NCBI GenBank assembly: GCA_030765065.1
Contig: CM060990.1
Location: 669,196,118 to 669,260,117, forward strand
Length of the DNA stretch: 64,000 bases
From: Deroplatys truncata
Lineage: Eukaryota; Arthropoda; Insecta; Mantodea; Mantidae
Direction: 5' to 3'
The stretch's first letter is position 1; each line of letters begins with the position of its first letter. The notes under the pieces were generated by a model. It saw only the letters and a program-made list of their open reading frames with translations, was not told where the DNA came from and made no database searches. Both the position numbers and the translations under genes were made by a program. Positions 20,963 to 31,734 of this stretch are shown here, one piece after another.

Positions 20963-22226
20963 AATATGTTCCGGGATTTAAGATTTTAAGTGTTATTTAT
21001 TTTTAACTTCGAAATGTCAATATTAATGTGTGTACTTCATTAAGGCTGCGAACACAAAATTCCACACACCATGCAATATACTACGAACACGTATGTCTGC
21101 TGAGACTTTCAGATATTTGAGAAACCTGGGTCAAAAAGGTGTAATTTTTAAATGAAGACATAGTGAGGAGTTGTGAAAAATAAAACTGCTTAATACAAAA
21201 TAAGTAAATTACTCAATATATAAACATTATCACAGTAATGCGTGAAATGGAGGGAACAAATGAAAAAAATTCTCGTGCTTGTAACCTTATGTTCCTGTGA
21301 GTTATTAATGCGAGTAATTAATCTTTGAACTCATAACTCAAGGGAAATGCCACACTCTGTGTGTTTCCTACGCACAGTCAATAAATTTCAGCTAAAGTTG
21401 AAAGAAAGCGGTACTCAAAACAAATGACAAAAGAGCGCAGGAAAACTCTTCGCTAGAAAGACTGATTACTGTTGTAGAAGCCGATCACTGAATTGTTGGT
21501 TAAGTGGCCTACTCAGCAAGCCCCAGCTCAAATTACAGTACTGTTAACCAGTCGTTAGAACTACCAGCAGGGCTGCCAACACCTGTCGGTATCGGACATG
21601 CTCTTTCCCCCCACTTCTTCGCGATTGAGGGAAATTTTGACCGTGTTTTGTTTGCGCAGAGACTCGCATGCGTTGCAACTATTTCCCTTGGGACGACTAC
21701 ATACTCCAGCTTCACAGCACACGCCACTGAACACGGTGGTCATTTTTCACCCAGGGCTTTCAAAGTAACGTTTGTCTTTCTTTTTTAACCCGAAAGCGCT
21801 GGAAAGTATGGTAGATAATTGCACCTCTCCGGCAACGAAGACAAATGTGTTGGCTGGAAATGCCACAGGTCGTAACTGTTAACACTTCTCCCTCCCTTCT
21901 ACTCAGTAGACACGCAGACATGGTTCACATTTACGCAGCTTAAAATGCTTACGTAATACTGGTCGCTCTGTATCAGCATTACAGACTTTTGTGCTTCTCG
22001 CACTCAAAGGTTACGAGTAACAAACTAATTAACTGCTTTTGAGTCGCTGACTTTGAAGTGTTGAAGACAAATGTGAAATGCAGTATCCTATTCTTGAGGA
22101 AAATAAATGAAAAAGTTGTATTTTCTCTCACTATACCCTAATTTTTTCATGTAAAACTTCCTGATCTATATGGCTATTATAAACAGAGAAGATAAGATTA
22201 GATCAGTTGACAGGGGTTTTTGTTGG
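20963..22226. other. No supported gene
   Basis: The GC-richer part at 21504-21790 has frames on both strands (94 codons plus, 64 codons minus), none with a domain. CAGGGCTGCCAAC at 21567 resembles the start of some hAT-type elements, but I find no matching right end or 8-bp duplication. Confidence 0.35.
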
Positions 22227-22230
22227 AGTT

Positions 22231-23296
22231 TGAGGCAGTATTTTTAACAGTTAAAGATTTTAATCAAATTATATGAATATAAATTTAAATAACAGCCCGC
22301 CTTAAAACAATATGTGTAAGTAACAATATCTAAAAAGTGTATATTACAGTCATTGTATATGTTTATATTATTGTATCCATGTGTAATAACGTTACGTGAA
22401 TCTATTACGTAATATAATAATGTAGGAGCTTTCAGAATAATAAGTTAAACGTTGTTAACAATGAGGTAACATTGAGGCAATGATGAGTAAAGAAGTTTAA
22501 ATGCTACTAGTCATTATTAGAACAGCAATAATGTAAATTTTGAGACAGTTTAAAAATAGCCAATCAACAACCAGACAAAGCTTTAGTTAAATGAAGGTGT
22601 TCTATTGGACTAGGATTAGCCAATCAGAGACTTGAAATACAGAAATTTACAAGTTTAGACGGTTGAAATCTAGTCAGTTGTCTGCAGACAGTGATAGTAA
22701 CCGGATGCATGATTCGTCCTCGAGAAATTAAATACGTATTCGTGTGGGACGAAAATAGTATACGTATTATAAAGTGCAAGTATTAAATAAATGAATCTCA
22801 TAGCTCTCGATGTCAGTGAAGTGCTATCTAATTTGTGTCAAGGATTACTAAAAAGGAGTGAACTAAAGCTTAAAATCTGTGTAAGCCTACATTCTTGTCG
22901 CATCACGCCTTGCCAAGACTTCCATGTCTCTAACAATAATACTGACACAGCCGAGGAAATCACAAATATTTAATACTTAATTAACAGTTTAATTGCAAAG
23001 TTGTTATTTTTTAAACTTGGGGCAAAGGCCACCTAAAAATACATTTGGGGCGAAGGCTACCACAAACTGTTTACTATATGTGCTGTTGCAACTACTACAA
23101 GTTCGGCTCCCCAACAGTTGTAATATAATACAACTCCTTCAATACAAACTACTTCAAATTGACGACCAAAGCGTGATGCAAATAACGTAACAAACCAACG
23201 TCTTCAAATTGACGCCCAAAGCGTGGTGCAAACTCCTACAAGAATATACCTTATCTCAAATTGGCTAATAAAATAACGTAATAAATAACTTCTTCA
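22231..23296 (+). repeat. Solo LTR copy 4, with PBS-like repeats
   Basis: It starts TGAGGCAGTATTTTTAACAG and ends ATAACTTCTTCA, flanked by AGTT at 22227-22230 and 23297-23300. Length is 1066 bp. Near the 3' end, two units (AATTGACGACCAAAGCGTGA at 23158 and AATTGACGCCCAAAGCGTGG at 23208) and a degraded third (AATTGGCTAATAAAATAACG) lie between CTTCA or CTCA words. Open frames of about 60 codons in this and other copies are LTR sequence. Confidence 0.93.
22555..22775 (+). promoter_or_regulatory. Putative LTR core promoter: CCAAT boxes and TATA-like motif
   Basis: On the LTR sense strand AGCCAATCA occurs at 22557-22565, and an inverted pair TCTATTGG / AGCCAATCAG lies at 22601-22628. About 140 bp downstream is TATTATAAAGTGC, followed 35-45 bp later by TCATAGC and GTCAGTGAAG. 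The boxes are conserved in the other nine copies. CCAAT boxes upstream of a TATA-like element are a standard promoter layout; function is inferred. Confidence 0.45.
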
Positions 23297-23329
23297 AGTT
23301 TTATCGACCTCCCGCTCGTCAGCCTACTA

Positions 23330-24151
23330 GACTTATTGTGCAACCCCATTGGAAAGGATGCTTTCATTGTTTCCCAAAATCTTTTCGCTGAACAAGTTGC
23401 AGTATCTGGTTTCCAATGTCAGCATCCTTTCCTAAATATTCTCTGGTTATGTAAAGAGTAAATATATTTCTTGCGAGGAATGGACAGTCAAAGAGGATGA
23501 GTGAGAAAGTTTCATAATCTTTGCACATTCTACAAATGGGTTCATCCTTGTAGAGTCCTAGTTTACGTAGATGTTTCCTGAAATAACCATCTTCAGAAAT
23601 TAATGAAACTATCTTCCGTATTCCTGTTCATCCAATCTCAGGAGAGATGAGGAAAGAGTGTTGCAAGGACCTAAGACCAGTTTCCCGGCTTATCTCTGTC
23701 TAGAATAGGTTTGTGATTTTTCCTAAATCGTGCTTTGACCGAGGATTTGGCAGTACGTGCACTGATACCAACCACGGTTTCAGGTCCAACATAAGGTATC
23801 TCAGCATTCTTTTAGCCACTTGAACAGTATTTTCATTTCCATAGGTACCCTGGTGTCTCGGCACCCTCTGCATTTCAGGACTGTTGTCTGGGCAATCAGA
23901 GCATTAGGTATTTTCAAACCAGTTTTGATTTTACTTGGTCTGAAGACAGTGCTTTTAAAGCACTTTGACTATCTGTGAAGATGACAAGTCGTTTATTATG
24001 ATAATCCTTTTCAAGTTCTCTTAGAGCACAACTCAGGATAGCAAATACCTCTGCCTGAAAAACTGTACAATATTTCCCAAGACTTATACTAACGATTGTC
24101 CTTATAGAAATACTATATATGCTATAACCAGAGAAACGTTTTATGTGTGTA
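23330..24151 (-). pseudogene. Non-LTR retrotransposon RNase H and 3' end
   Basis: The minus-strand frame from 24168 reads CTVFQAEVFAILSCALRELE and IFTDSQSALKALSSDQV, the second and third catalytic segments of a eukaryotic-type RNase H as found at the C-terminus of Jockey/R1/I-like elements. Further minus-strand pieces in broken frames give IPYVGPETVVGISARTAKSS (about 23750-23800), typical of the region following RNase H, and a Cys-containing tail to about 23400. The 5' part is cut off by the foldback MITE at 24152. It is dead. Confidence 0.85.
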
Positions 24152-24792
24152 TATACAGAGTGGATCATTTAAGTTGAGCCGTACAGTATCTCCAAAACTA
24201 AGCGTTGTAGAAAGAAACGTCTTTAATAAAAGTTGCTAGATATTATGGAGGAAAGTAAATGCCATTAGTCGTGTTTTGTTTGGAGGACGTTATGATGGTC
24301 ATTTTAGGGTCAATTTAATGCTTTTAAATGGAAACCTACATTTTGTATGTTGTTTTCGCATTAGAAATGGTTTTAAAAAGCTGTTTATTTTGTGATGAGC
24401 AATAAGAAAACAAAATAAAAAATGTTGTTTCCCAATTACGAAACGTAACCAGACCCCAAATGACTATATATGGATGTTCCAAACATTAATTGCACTCTTC
24501 GTACACAGTCATTCAGAATTTTCGTTAATGTTTACGTTGGTGTAAAACAATTGCAAAGCGCTTGATACAAATGTTTAGTTTTTCATGAGTGGTGAGAAAA
24601 CAAAGAAGGTAGGTTCCCATTTAAAAATGTTATATTGACCCTAAAATGACCATTACAACGTCCTCCAAATATAACACGATTTGGCATTTACTTTCTTGCA
24701 TAATATCAAGCAACTTTTATTGGAGACATTTCTTTCTACAATGCTTAGTTTTGGAGTTATTGTGCAGTCTCAACTCAAATGGTCCACTCTAA
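24152..24792. mobile_element. Foldback MITE with long spacer
   Basis: The left arm TATACAGAGTGGATCATTTA ... TTGGAGGACGTTATGATGG and the right arm ACGTCCTCCAAATATAACAC ... AATGGTCCACTCTA are reverse complements over about 170 bp. They are separated here by about 300 bp of AT-rich spacer, against almost none in the copies at 29071 and 51436. It truncates the non-LTR relic. Confidence 0.85.
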
Positions 24793-25250
24793 TCTCAATG
24801 ATCACTCCACCAATTGTCATAGCTCTTTCACCGTAGAAAATCTTTGCTCTTTTTGACAATTATGGCTATGGTTATCAAAAGTGGAGAAGCATTTCAACAC
24901 TTAAGCGCACATGAGGCCTATTGTGCTTCTGAAAACCTCCAGGAAAAAGCTATGAAGCCAAGGATATAGAGAGTGATCAGATACGTAGCGGCAGTACTGA
25001 ACGTAGGCGGGGTCCTTAGCGTTTCCGGATATCTCATCCTGAATCCAGTGATATCCCCCACACAGGTCTCTCTCCAGAAGAGGTCTCGCTGAGGGCCCGC
25101 CACACACCGAACGCCAAGGCGGATAGCTCCACAAGGCAAATTCCACCAGGGCACATCACGCCCGTCGTCCACTCGCCTGATCCTTAAGACTCTAAAACAT
25201 ATGGAAATGAAATGATCGGAGAGGGAGACACGAAAATGTTCGGAATTTTA
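24793..25250. other. Unclassified segment
   Basis: Frames of about 80 codons on the minus strand (24901-25172) carry no domain. The end near 25150-25190 resembles 1015-1050, suggesting a dispersed repeat of unknown type. Confidence 0.35.
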
Positions 25251-25254
25251 TAAT

Positions 25255-25388
25255 CCTCCCCAGCACTCGCCTACAAAAGGGAAAACCGCGAAAAAACCCA
25301 AGGTCAGGATTGTTGGTGAAACCGGAATCGAACCCGAAACCTCCCGAATGTGAGCCTCAGACGATCTCGCACGGTGAGGCACATAGTT
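25255..25388 (-). repeat. SINE-3 copy with tRNA-like head
   Basis: It contains GGGAAAACCGCGAAAAAACC, the B-box complement GGAATCGAACCCGAAACCTC, a GAATGTGAGCC block and GCACGGTGAGGC. The tRNA-like head is in the minus sense. Confidence 0.65.
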
Positions 25389-26152
25389 TATACGACACTT
25401 TATTTCAACTCCTAAATGAATAAAATAATAAAAACGCCTAGACAACAGAATGCGAATATACAACAGCTGCGTGGGGCTCGAACAGGCGAGAATTGGCGGA
25501 AATAACTGAAAAGAAGAGATCACCGAACAACATAGAACTACCAGAATCGACGAAACTACAAGACTTCACTTCAGAGAACTTCAAACTCATCAACATCATC
25601 CAAGGACAGCAACAATTCTTCCAGGAGTTCGGGGCACGCAGTCAATAATTCAACTACAATCTACGTGGGAACACCGAGTATAAAGGTTTACTAACAGCCA
25701 GAACAAAAGGTCAGAAAATTCCAATATACAAGTAATAATTGTGAAAATAGTTAAGAAAATACATTGTTATTAAGGTAATTTCATGCTGTTAAGAAGCGAT
25801 AAATTAAAATTGAGCAATTCAAAACCAAATATAACAAAAGAAAATATACAAAATAAAATGGAAGAAGAAAACAATGAAAATATGGAAGTAGGAGAAGATA
25901 GGTCAGCCATTACAATGTAAATTTACAATCAGAGCTAGGGGAAACAAATAGGTTGTAGAAGAACAGTTATCTGTAAATTCACAGGTAGGCATAGAAAGAG
26001 ATAGCAGTAGCATGCAAAGTCAATCACCTTTACATATGTTACAAAAGAAAGAAACCCTCACACATCTAGCCAACAAGAGCAAGAAAACTTATCACAACAA
26101 AATATTATGTGCATTTTAAAAGCAATAACTGAAATCAGATTTGAAATGAATA

Positions 26153-27164
26153 ATAAAATAACAAACTAACAGAGCCGAGAGCAGAATTAAGTAAAGAATT
26201 TAATAATAAGCTAACTGAAACTAATACAGAGCTATCTAGTATCAAAAATTATCTAGCTAAGCAAATAGAAAATTGTATGAAAGAAAGCAAAGCTGAAAGT
26301 AGGGGGTTAGAAATAAAAATAGAACAATCTTCTAAAGCACTTCAAAAAGATATAGTTTTAAAAGTAAACAAAGGTTGCAATCAGCTAGAACAGAAATTAT
26401 CAAGTCATATTGATAAAAATATAACTGAAATGGAGTTGAAACGTACTAATACTAAACAGGGTATTTGTAATAAATTAGATAAACTGGGAGAAGAATTGAA
26501 AACAATGGTAGAAAATACAAATGCAGATCTTGTACAAGTACAAATAAATTTAACAGGGGAAATAAATAAAGTGCATGAAATGGCAAAAACAAATGCAGAT
26601 GCAATTAATGAAGCACATAAGTCAATAATAGATGAAGATAAAGTACAAGAAAGTAGTAAAGAAATAGATAAAATTAGAAATAGTTTTGAAAATTTAAGTA
26701 CCAATGTACCAAATGTAAATGCAAATGTAACTAGTTCTGTAAATGCTGATCAAAGGCATGACAATAATGCAAGTGCAGAAAGAAGTGCATCACCTTTGTT
26801 AAGTAATAATACTGCTTTTTCAATAACATCAGCCTCTGAAACACACAACAATAATGATGACACACACGTGCATGTACCAAATCAGATGCCAAACTATTAT
26901 TCTGTGCTAAATGAATTACCTTTACCTAATTTTAATGCTTCCTCAATTCCAGTACAATTTATACATGATCTAGTAGAATATTTTAAATTTAAAAATGTGC
27001 CTGAGGCATTAAAAATGATACTTGTTAGAAAATGCCTGGATAGCAAAACCTTAGAATGGTTACATATGCTAGCAGATAGTAATATGAATTTTGAAACATT
27101 TAAAGCTCAGTTTATGAATAAATTTTTAATACTACTGTGCAATATAAGATTAGGGCAAGTCTAA
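26153..27164 (+). CDS. Gag-like protein of a gypsy-type retrotransposon (truncated)
   Basis: The frame is open from about 26153; the first ATG is at 26277, giving 295 codons. Residues 1-125 are Lys/Glu/Asn-rich with heptad-like spacing and look like a coiled coil. Residues 140-205 are a Ser/Asn-rich linker. Residues 206-285 (YYSVLNELPLPNFNASSIPV ... FIHDLVEYFKFKNVPEALKM ... FETFKAQFMNKF) match the retrotransposon Gag capsid pattern: a Leu-Pro-x-Phe start, F-x-D-L-x-x-Y-F, N-V-P-E, then F-x-x-x-F-x-x-K-F. After FMNKF a one-base change shifts the frame; another frame continues TVQYKIRASLKRLWHKK, so the gene is broken at about 27120. No zinc knuckle is seen. Gag would form particles; this copy cannot complete it. 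Confidence 0.8.
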
Positions 27165-27839
27165 AACGTCTGTGGCACAAGAAGAAAAAGAAAAAGAAAA
27201 TAAAGTATGTAGGTTATGTGTGGCACAAGAGAAGAAGAAAATAAAGTATCTGGAACATAAAAGAGGAAAGCAATGTAATTTAAAAAAAATGTATAAGAAT
27301 ATCTTTACTAAAGTAACCAATTGTCAATATAACAAAAGAGAGTTTAAAAAAAGATGTAATAGAAGAAAATCACTGTTAGCAAGAAAAACATAAACAAAAT
27401 CTAAATAGCAACTGCATTTATATTATATAAGATAGAAATTGTTAGAAACTGTAAGAAAATATGTTTAAGAAATAAGTTGCAAAGAAAGGGTAACCGGTGT
27501 TAATATTCCTAATTAAATGTTAAATATATAGCAAATAAAATGCTTAATAGTGGCTGTATTAATGAATAAACACTCTCTCAGGTCACTGAACACCAAATCA
27601 TTAACCTTACACCAGGTCATTGACCTTAGAAAGTGTCGAACAAGTGAAAGAACAAATTATAGAGTATTCTGCTATACATGAGTGTAGTGAAAAACCAGTG
27701 AGCGTTAAATAAAAGTGACAGTGAAAAATAGAAAGTGTAATAATAAAAAAAAGTGTGTATTTCTTTCTTTCAGGAGACTTTCAGAAAATATTTAAAAAAT
27801 TTAAAGGAACAAAACAAAAAACAATTTTTAAATATTTCT

Positions 27840-27849
27840 AAAAGGGGGC
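27840..27849 (+). promoter_or_regulatory. Polypurine tract next to the 3' LTR
   Basis: AAAAGGGGG immediately precedes CAATT and the LTR start TGAGGCAG. A polypurine tract at this place primes plus-strand synthesis in LTR retroelements (established). Its position and orientation match the gag frame and LTR copy 5. Confidence 0.75.
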
Positions 27850-27853
27850 AATT

Positions 27854-28825
27854 TGAGGCAGTATTTTTTAACACTTAAATGATTTCAGTCAAATTATATT
27901 ACATAACTTCAATAACAGCCCGCCTTAAAGAAACATGTGTGTAACTATATATAAAAAGCGTATATTATAGTCATTATTAATGTTTATGTTATTGTATACA
28001 TGTTGAATTATGTTATCTGAATGTATTACATAATTTAATAATGTAGGAGCTGTGAGAATAATAGGTTAAAAGTTGATAACAATGAGGTAACCATGAGTAA
28101 GAATGTTTAATAATGCTACTAGACATTATTGAAGTAACACAATAATGTAATTTTTGTGACAGTTTATAAAATATCCAATCAACAACCAGAAAAAAAACTT
28201 AAATTAAATAAAAGTATTCTATTGGATTAGGAATAGCCAATCAGAGACTTGAAATACAGAAATTTACAAATTTAAGCAGTTGAAATCAAGTTAGTTCTTT
28301 GTAGACAGCATTCATAACTGGACGCGTTGGTTGCAGACAGGGGTCATAACTGGACGCGAGACATGTCCTCGAGAAATTTAATACGTATGTTGTGTGAGAA
28401 AATAGTTTACGTGTTATAAGGTGCAAGTACTTAACAAAAGAATCTCACAGCTCTTTATATCAGTGAAGTTTTATTTAAATCGTGTCAAGCATTAATAAAA
28501 AGAGTGAAGAAAAACGTAAAATCTGCGTAAGCCAACATTCTTCAGTCGCACCACAACCCTGCAAAGAGAAACATGTCTGTAACAAAAATACTGACGCAGC
28601 CGAGGCAAACATAAATATATAATATTTAAATAAACAGTAAAAGTTACAAAGTTAATATTTTTAAACATTTGGGGCAAAGGCCACCGGAAAGTACATTTGG
28701 GGCGAAGGCTACCGGAAAGTGGGTACCATACGTGCGGTTGCAACTACTTCAAGTTCGGCTCTCCAACTATAATACATCTTCAAACTGACTTTCCATACGT
28801 AGCAGTTACCAAACATTCTACTTCA
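27854..28825 (+). repeat. LTR copy 5, probable 3' LTR of the gag element
   Basis: It starts TGAGGCAGTATTTTTTAAC and ends ACATTCTACTTCA, 972 bp. It lies four bases after a polypurine tract and in the same orientation as gag. AATT precedes it (27850-27853) and also follows it (28826-28829). For a true 3' LTR the following AATT would be the target-site duplication and the preceding match would be chance; a solo LTR landing exactly behind a polypurine tract is the alternative. One PBS-like unit remnant (AACTGACTTTCCATACGTAG) precedes the 3' end. Confidence 0.9.
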
Positions 28826-28859
28826 AATTTTATTAAAAATAAAATTAAAACATTTTATT

Positions 28860-29070
28860 AAAAGCGGGATCTCATTATGGAACGCACGTTATAATTCAGC
28901 TACAATGCGTTTAGAAGGGTGTGATTGTTAATCAGAAAAAAATTAAGGCGATAGTTTATATACTTTGAGGTAATGGGTTACAAATATTAACAATTTAACA
29001 TTAGTAGCATAGCCCCTTCAATCTCGCCTTAATTCGCAATTCAGCACTAAAACAGCCACCTGTCAGCTAC
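28860..29070. repeat. Repeat C fragment with a short hairpin
   Basis: TTGAGGTAATGGGTTAC and later words resemble 37085-37120. An inverted pair AATTAAGGCGA (28946) and TCGCCTTAATT (about 29023) encloses about 70 bp and could form a stem of 11 pairs. Confidence 0.45.
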
Positions 29071-29420
29071 TACACAAGGAGACCATTTAAGTGGAGACTA
29101 CAATTATCTCCAAAACTAAGCCTTGTAGAAGGAAACGTCTTTAATAAAAGTTGCTTGATGTTATGGAGGAAAGTAAATATCATTAGATGTGTTTGGAGGA
29201 CGTTATGGTAGGGTCTGTTTAATTTTTTTTAAATGGGAACCTACAATTATGGTCAAATTAAATTGACCTTAAAACGACCAACACAACGTCCTCCTAATTA
29301 AACACGACTAATGGCATTTACCTTCCCCCATAATATCAAGCAACTTTTATTCAAGACATTTCTTTCTACAAAGTTTTGGAGATATTGTACAGTCTCAAAT
29401 TAAACGGTCCACCCCGTATA
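29071..29420. mobile_element. Foldback MITE, complete
   Basis: It begins TACACAAGGAGACCATTTAA and ends GGTCCACCCCGTATA. The two halves are reverse complements over about 165 bp, meeting near 29240-29270 (ACCTACAATTATGG...). No coding capacity; it is a non-autonomous element that would fold into one long hairpin. Confidence 0.9.
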
Positions 29421-30130
29421 ATAAACAGGCTTAGGAATTCTTAAGCAGTTGGCTTCCAATTATCTAAACTTAAACCTTTGTGTGAATACAAAGAATGTAA
29501 ACAACAGTAGCCATGAGTCACTGATAGGCAGGTAAACATGGTATGGTAGGTGCTGTCTGAAAACGCCAACAGACTGTGAAAGGAATGGGGGTGTTTTGTA
29601 ACCTGCGACGTCACTGCGTAAACTCCAGTAACAGTTCAATTTCGTTTCCTTTCGTCTTGACTTTAATGCTTAAAAATTCCTGTGTCTGATCATGACAAAT
29701 CTGATGTGTTACACTTCGTCACTGTCTGTCCATTACATCTTCACATAATCCCTTATAGTATTTGTATAAAAATGATTCTTATCACCTTACGTTATTCAAG
29801 ATAAACCTTTGACTACAAATAATCTCAAATTAAGCATTACGCACGGTACAGAAAACAACACGCAAATGTTCGCATATTTAAGTCATTGTTTGTTACCGAT
29901 AAAGCTATGCGGGAAGAAAGAAGAATCGTGTATCCTCGAAAATGCTTTATGGATGCTGTATGAGTAAACCTTAATGCGTTGGCAACTCTTTGGAAGATGG
30001 CTAATGCTATAAAAGTCTGATATGAGGCATTCACTTAATTTCCCCAATTAATTATTTCATATCATATCCATTATATTGTGACAAATGAGAATACCAGTTA
30101 CAGAGAAAGACATTATTTATCACCTAGATA
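29421..30130. other. No supported gene; candidate 5' UTR on the minus strand
   Basis: A 65-codon minus-strand frame (29837-30034) has no domain. If the promoter-like region at 30301-30380 is real, its transcript would run into this stretch on the minus strand. Confidence 0.3.
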
Positions 30131-30269
30131 CACCTGAATGACTTTTGGCACACACTCTGAACACAACACAACTGATCCTTCGAATCGAGTCACAAATGAA
30201 ATGCGTAGTCGCAACCCAAAATTGAACTGCACTAGTATTGTCCACTTTTCACTTCGTAACCTCTTAGCT

Positions 30270-30380
30270 AACTCAACTCCTGTCCGGGCAAGACCAGCCC
30301 CTTATATAGCCCCGCATACAAAGCGGAACTTTCTAGAGGAGCAACCTACTAGAACATGCCGAAACGAATGTTCGGAACAG
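30270..30380 (-). promoter_or_regulatory. Possible stress-type promoter (HSE-like boxes plus TATA)
   Basis: Read on the minus strand, two GAAnnTTC units occur (GAACATTC at 30373-30366 and GAAAGTTC at 30333-30326), followed 17 bp later by TATATAAG at 30308-30301. Two paired heat-shock-element half sites just upstream of a TATA box is the layout of insect heat-shock promoters. No recognisable coding sequence follows downstream on the minus strand, so this may be an orphan promoter or a chance arrangement. On the plus strand the same region ends with a consensus splice donor CAGGTAAGT at 30379-30387. Confidence 0.35.
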
Positions 30381-30399
30381 GTAAGTGACACATAATGGG

Positions 30400-30849
30400 C
30401 TATTATGCCTCACTAGCTATTGTTTAGATGGCCGTTCGAAGGCCCCATCCAGGTGCCAGGCCGAAAGGCGCTTACCGATGTCCCGCAGATTGCTTCGCGC
30501 ACGCGGTCACCATATATTATACTAGTCACATAGATTATTTTATTCAAATTACATTACTTACGATATATTTTACCTAGGAATGGTTTCAAACCAGGGGTAA
30601 GTAAACTTATAGGTAATAAAAACAAAGGAAACAAAAGAAATATACAAACTTTCAAGAATGACCAGCATATGACTTTTGGGAAAGCTCTAAACCATAGACT
30701 GTTTTGAAAAATTTATTCAACACAAACTGCGTATTTTGATTATCTCTGCAGTGTTCCTGTCGTAAGCTGGTGTCTATCTTTCAAGGTGTTCTATATTTTG
30801 ATATTATATATATATAAAAATTCAATAAAATATAGAGTACCTCAAGGGA
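30400..30849. other. No supported gene
   Basis: A GC-richer patch at 30425-30515 sits in AT-rich DNA; no domain, tRNA box or repeat was recognised. Confidence 0.35.
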
Positions 30850-31150
30850 TATTCATAGGAAGTTCAGTTCGTTTCTGATGTCACTACACCAAACCTATGA
30901 TGTTTTAATTAAAATCGTTAAATTTGGCTTTGAGAAAATAAAAACAATGAAGCATTTTGCGTTTAAACGGTAGATTGTAGTGGAGGGTTTTCTTGAAAAT
31001 CTTCCTTTAAAATCCTTGAAGGATACTAAACCTAAATACCCATTTCTAAAGCTCCTTATGTGGGCCCAGTGAATCTCGAAACTCCTATTTCCGGTGAAAT
31101 AAAACCCTTCTCTTACCTGGTATAGGTAGCAGGTAGAGAAACTCAAAACG
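30850..31150 (-). repeat. Repeat B fragment, inverted
   Basis: ATTAAAATCGTTAAA, GTAGTGGAGGGTTTTCTTG, AAAATCTTC and TATTTCCGGTGAAAT follow the order of repeat B reverse-complemented (compare 34300-34600). The right end AGCAGGTAGAGAAACTC matches the repeat terminus. Confidence 0.6.
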
Positions 31151-31502
31151 TTATTTGACAACTGTATATTTCATTGAGCTCTTCCTTTTCGTGCTGTAAA
31201 CTTCTATCTATTCCTTCTAGTTTACCAATCATAAAATCGCTGAGAAGATATGCAGGGGAATGAAGAAGCTGTTCACAGAAAATTCAATATGTGCATCTTA
31301 TTCCTCATGCAAACACCTTACAGAGACTGTGTTTTAATCAAAACTCTTAACCATATTTATAGAAGCAAAAAATAACGAAATACTTACAACGTATAAACAA
31401 AGAACATTTTGCGAAAATGTCATATTTCATTCTTAAAACGGGCTGAACATTACGACGTTCGAACATCGAGTCCTAGGGCAACAGGTGCTACATGTACTTA
31501 CG
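31151..31502. other. No recognisable feature
   Basis: AT-rich DNA without a supported gene or repeat. Confidence 0.4.
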
Positions 31503-31715
31503 AAGAAACATTACCTTAAATTGAGTTTTATTTATGGAATCTCTATATTTTCTGTAGTTCTTAGCGTCCCATTCTGTATTGGGAGTGAAAGACCGGAAAT
31601 TTTGCTCAGAGGCCTCCTTTATCAGGCTTGAGGTTCTTTAACGTGCTGTAAATTTACGACACGAGACCACCCTTCCCTTCGCTTCCCTTCCGAAGGAAGC
31701 CATGCTAAGGAATTT
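31503..31715 (-). repeat. SINE-1 copy, 5'-truncated
   Basis: From AAATTGAGTTTTATTTATGG through CGTCCCATTCTGTATTGGG and GGTTCTTTAACGTGC to GCCATGCTAAGGAATTTTTG. The tRNA-like head is absent, as expected for incomplete reverse transcription. Confidence 0.85.
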
Positions 31716-31734
31716 TTGATAGCGTATAATTCTT

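Larger units (their letters stand above)
25440..27849 (+). mobile_element. Internal region of a deleted Ty3/gypsy-type LTR element
   Basis: The leader begins near 25465 with GCGTGGGGCTCGAACAGGCG, a sequence commonly found just after the primer-binding site of gypsy-type elements. A gag-like frame follows (26153-27164). A 3' untranslated section has a pyrimidine-rich acceptor-like TTTCTTTCTTTCAG (27763-27776). A polypurine tract AAAAGGGGG at 27840-27848 abuts LTR copy 5. Protease, reverse transcriptase, RNase H and integrase are absent, so pol is deleted. No 5' LTR is seen next to the leader. Confidence 0.8.

Noticed and set aside
21567-21870. hAT-like start CAGGGCTGCCAAC
   Set aside because: No complementary right end or 8-bp duplication was found nearby.
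22791-22973. 60-codon frame in LTR copy 4, similar to 54659-54886 in copy 8
   Set aside because: The similarity comes from the shared LTR DNA; the frame is broken in the other copies, so it is not a conserved protein.
22231-28825. LTR copies 4 and 5 as the two LTRs of one gag-bearing element
   Set aside because: Copy 4 has its own AGTT duplication immediately on both sides, so it is a solo LTR; the DNA between holds an unrelated non-LTR fragment, a MITE and a SINE.
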